Origin: Fidelibacterota bacterium
GTDB lineage: Bacteria; Fidelibacterota; Marinisomatia; SCGC-AAA003-L08; D37C17
Direction: 5' to 3'
Assembly: GCA_002704685.1 (NCBI GenBank)
Contig: PAHD01000042.1
Coordinates: forward strand, 1-6,104
Length of the DNA stretch: 6,104 nt
Shown: positions 5,801-6,104 of the stretch, in pieces
Layout: each line of letters begins with the position of its first letter
How positions within the stretch are numbered: position 1 is the first letter of the stretch
The notes under the pieces: generated by a model
The model's database searches: none
Told to the model about the DNA's origin: nothing
The model's input: only the letters and a program-made list of their open reading frames with translations
Position numbers and translations under genes: made by a program

Positions 5801-6104
5801 TTGATAACACAACCCAACCAATTGGGTCTCTCGTTTCTAGAGGCTCAAACATACCTTGAATCTCAGCAAACTGAGGTGTTTGTTTTTCTTTAAATGTTAA
5901 AAGCGTATTATTAAACTGATCCTGTTTAGCATTTGCTTTCTTAAATTCATCAGAATTTATATCAACAGAACCTTTATACTGTTCTATTGTAGAAATAATT
6001 TTAGTATAATGATCAATTCTTGATTCAATCGTTTCATAATTTATATCATAATCATTATCTTGACCAGCCATTGAAGGAGTACAATCACCTCCATCCCAGC
6101 TAAG
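2874..6104 (-). CDS. Giant cysteine-rich surface protein with LNR-like repeats, dockerin and sorting domain (5' end outside window)
   Basis: Predicted cell-surface or secreted protein; function unknown, adhesion or scaffolding inferred. The frame is open through the right edge, with 11 codons (LSWDGGDCTPS) before the ATG at 6071, so that ATG is internal. Numbering it as residue 1: helical segment 10-70; end of a fibronectin-III-like (Fn3) domain about 104-134; start of another Fn3 139-163; LNR-like repeats 173-202 and 343-372; thrombospondin-3-like Asp-rich stretch 219-240; compact Fn3-like domain 269-333; degenerate LNR-like units near 376-390 and 448-465; YGDGWDG module 536-563; third LNR-like repeat 620-655; helical segment 665-705; Fn3 second half about 753-812; type I dockerin 816-872; beta-rich, possibly cohesin-like domain 882-967; C-terminal sorting/FlgD-like domain 986-1065 with NPFNPST and GVYLVR. 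There are 46 cysteines between 173 and 655, and only four elsewhere. The signal peptide should lie beyond the edge. A terminator follows the stop. Confidence 0.9.
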   Translation of the reverse strand, partial: LSWDGGDCTPSMAGQDNDYDINYETIESRIDHYTKIISTIEQYKGSVDINSDEFKKANAKQDQFNNTLLTFKEKQTPQFAEIQGMFEPLETRDPIGWVVLSSNAAASGYFSSGYDYGFDREFSVATVTNQGQGDWATSVTGTTPVLPVPSDFTLVAGPQVFDDYEFVNLSWQYPTFEYDPYASCAGNLAYISDGYCDTINNNPDCGWDGGDCCEDTCVTDSAPTGTTQYDCDGDGAQNDSNNDGCWDACYDPSTACGNGIPTCNDDYQFGVLVGQCVNYSNSIQIFWNNGCSGSITMDGATLIFDTSSTLPPYNVTGLDPNTRYDFEFIVDDVVVASDSATSSSEDCDAEVEFCGGTLSWISDGYCDSSNNNADCAYDGGDCCPGDCVDGAYSCAFYGGDCDDCINPNSADNATGGTCDVPDPVVGDACVIPGYWYDYPGTIDCNLNCTDNYYLGGGYCTSGFNCAYFDWDQEACCEANGLTQSDDSTALCYEAPPLACADGETKVTMNAGSCCASEHSFEIIDNTTDTAVVSGAGDVYEACHVLPASWRVVLTDSYGDGWDGATLTIGDVTYGSTFYSGGTDCTNGDGTDCAPSGPALGSSCTASCYYYGYDTNGSFYYGYEDCVGVVNCSGNCSSVDQQNAWANDGWCDSIFNCEELSWDGGDCASSLASADDDKINEAIASKIALIAAEQKVHSPSSDRWMKLNEKLRLLVNENPMIHDDQSANLESFKDDNTVSDGYQLISDYRLKVASGNNPNLENVRAAAGFNIYKQDATGAWANIGSTTAGTTFQVATDPIGCYAVSAYDSSPVYESPMTDALCLESPACPITGDVTQDGLVNISDIVFLVNAILGSGLDASCADMNGDGFTNVSDVVAIVNVILNARTISSNDATDAVLLISSSSLKLESDGFIQGVQMTISHDPGFEIELSDAFVSEYKTIDNQTTLILVSDGSHSITDIATFEGDLIIESVHVVNQSGDVTVEETVELASFSVEVAGPNPFNPSTQLNIVVPEAGFVSVNVYNILGQQVATLVDGYMEATPGHMVNFNASHLASGVYLVRAITANEVSTQKLMLLK
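2877..3116 (-). other. C-terminal sorting / FlgD-Ig-like domain of the large protein
   Basis: Residues 986-1065 (Met at 6071 = 1) read as GPNPFNPST, then beta strands including VSVNVYNILGQQVATL, and close with LASGVYLVRA and QKLMLLK. This is the usual form of type A C-terminal domains recognised by the type IX secretion system in FCB bacteria, and of the related FlgD-like Ig fold. It implies outer-membrane translocation and surface attachment. Whether this genome has the type IX machinery cannot be seen here. Confidence 0.8.
3171..3428 (-). other. Possible cohesin-like beta domain after the dockerin
   Basis: Residues 882-967 contain alternating strands (DAVLLISSSSLKLESDG, then GVQMTISHDPGFEIELSD, later TTLILVSDG and GDLIIESVHVV). 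The pattern of an early 'G.Q..I.' strand and a late 'G.L....' strand recalls cohesin-like domains. It sits between the dockerin and the sorting domain. The similarity is weak and structural prediction would be needed; another Ig-like fold is equally possible. Confidence 0.35.
3456..3626 (-). other. Type I dockerin domain of the large protein
   Basis: Residues 816-872 hold two EF-hand-like loops, DVTQDGLVNISD (821-832) and DMNGDGFTNVSD (851-862). Each is followed by a short helix ending in V.AIL or V.VIL. Acidic ligands at loop positions 1, 5 and 12 are retained. Position 3 is Thr823 in the first loop and Asn853 in the second. Cys816 and Cys849 flank the first repeat and could pair. The motif closely parallels the dockerin of the neighbouring protease. 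Confidence 0.85.
4107..4214 (-). repeat. LNR-like repeat 3 of the large protein
   Basis: Residues 620-655 contain WANDGWCD (633-640), FNCEE (643-647) and LSWDGGDC (648-655). Here the cysteine before the WDGGDC motif lies five residues from the Trp rather than two, a different subtype from repeats 1 and 2. The same LSWDGGDC sequence appears at the window's right edge, preceding a similar helical segment. Confidence 0.7.
4956..5045 (-). repeat. LNR-like repeat 2 of the large protein
   Basis: Residues 343-372 follow the scheme C-x6-ISDGYCD-x2-NNN-x-DC-x-YDGGDCC. This is the Notch/LNR (LIN-12/Notch repeat) pattern with cysteines equivalent to C1, C3, C5 and C6. Its 63 bp at 4956-5018 match 5466-5528 at 51 of 63 positions, exactly 510 bp away, which points to an internal duplication. 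Confidence 0.75.
5466..5555 (-). repeat. LNR-like repeat 1 of the large protein
   Basis: Residues 173-202 follow the same scheme as repeat 2, with ISDGYCD at 180-186 and GWDGGDCC at 195-202. It lies exactly 170 residues N-terminal to repeat 2. Cysteines equivalent to LNR C2 and C4 are both absent. Confidence 0.75.
6081..6104 (-). repeat. Partial LNR-like repeat at the window edge
   Basis: The eight codons before TPS-Met read LSWDGGDC, the end of another LNR-like unit in the same frame as the large gene. It shares 14 identical bases (CCATCCCAGCTAAG on the plus strand) with repeat 3. This shows that the coding region continues to the right of the window. Confidence 0.75.

Overview
This AT-rich window appears to come from a free-living, probably marine bacterium of the FCB (Bacteroidetes/Marinimicrobia-like) lineage. 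The evidence is a Bacteroidetes-type CCA-adding enzyme tail, a gingipain-type (C25) secreted protease, type I dockerins of the 'NVSDIV..V..IL' style, and a C-terminal sorting/FlgD-like domain opening with NPFNPST. The combination of dockerin, fibronectin-III-like pieces, WDGGDC repeats and a NPFNPST tail looks most like Candidatus Neomarinimicrobiota (SAR406). That placement rests on pattern recognition, not on a search.

Layout. Bases 1-537 (+) hold the C-terminal 178 codons of a CCA tRNA nucleotidyltransferase whose start lies left of the window. It converges on 534-2720 (-), a complete 728-residue secreted C25 cysteine protease ending in a type I dockerin; the two stop codons overlap by 4 bp. 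Bases 2721-2873 are intergenic, with the protease's ribosome-binding site, a possible promoter and a perfect hairpin terminator. Bases 2874-6104 (-) hold 1076 codons of a giant, cysteine-rich, multidomain surface protein that is open at the right edge, so its real start is outside the window. The ATG at 6071 is internal.

How the genes may work together. The CCA enzyme is housekeeping (tRNA 3'-end maturation) and unrelated to its neighbours. The other two genes are co-oriented but separated by a terminator, so they are probably independent units. Both encode exported proteins with a dockerin. Only the large protein has a recognisable C-terminal sorting domain, and it also has a beta-rich, possibly cohesin-like segment between its dockerin and that domain. 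The protease ends at its dockerin. A testable idea is that the protease is held at the cell surface by dockerin-cohesin-like contacts, with the neighbour or a similar protein as scaffold.

The most unusual structure is in the large protein: repeated Notch/LNR-like Ca-binding motifs (WDGGDC) with a reduced cysteine set, a duplicated 'WDGGDC plus helical segment' module, and what looks like a fibronectin-III fold split by an insertion of nearly 600 residues. No tRNA, rRNA, CRISPR array or mobile element was seen.
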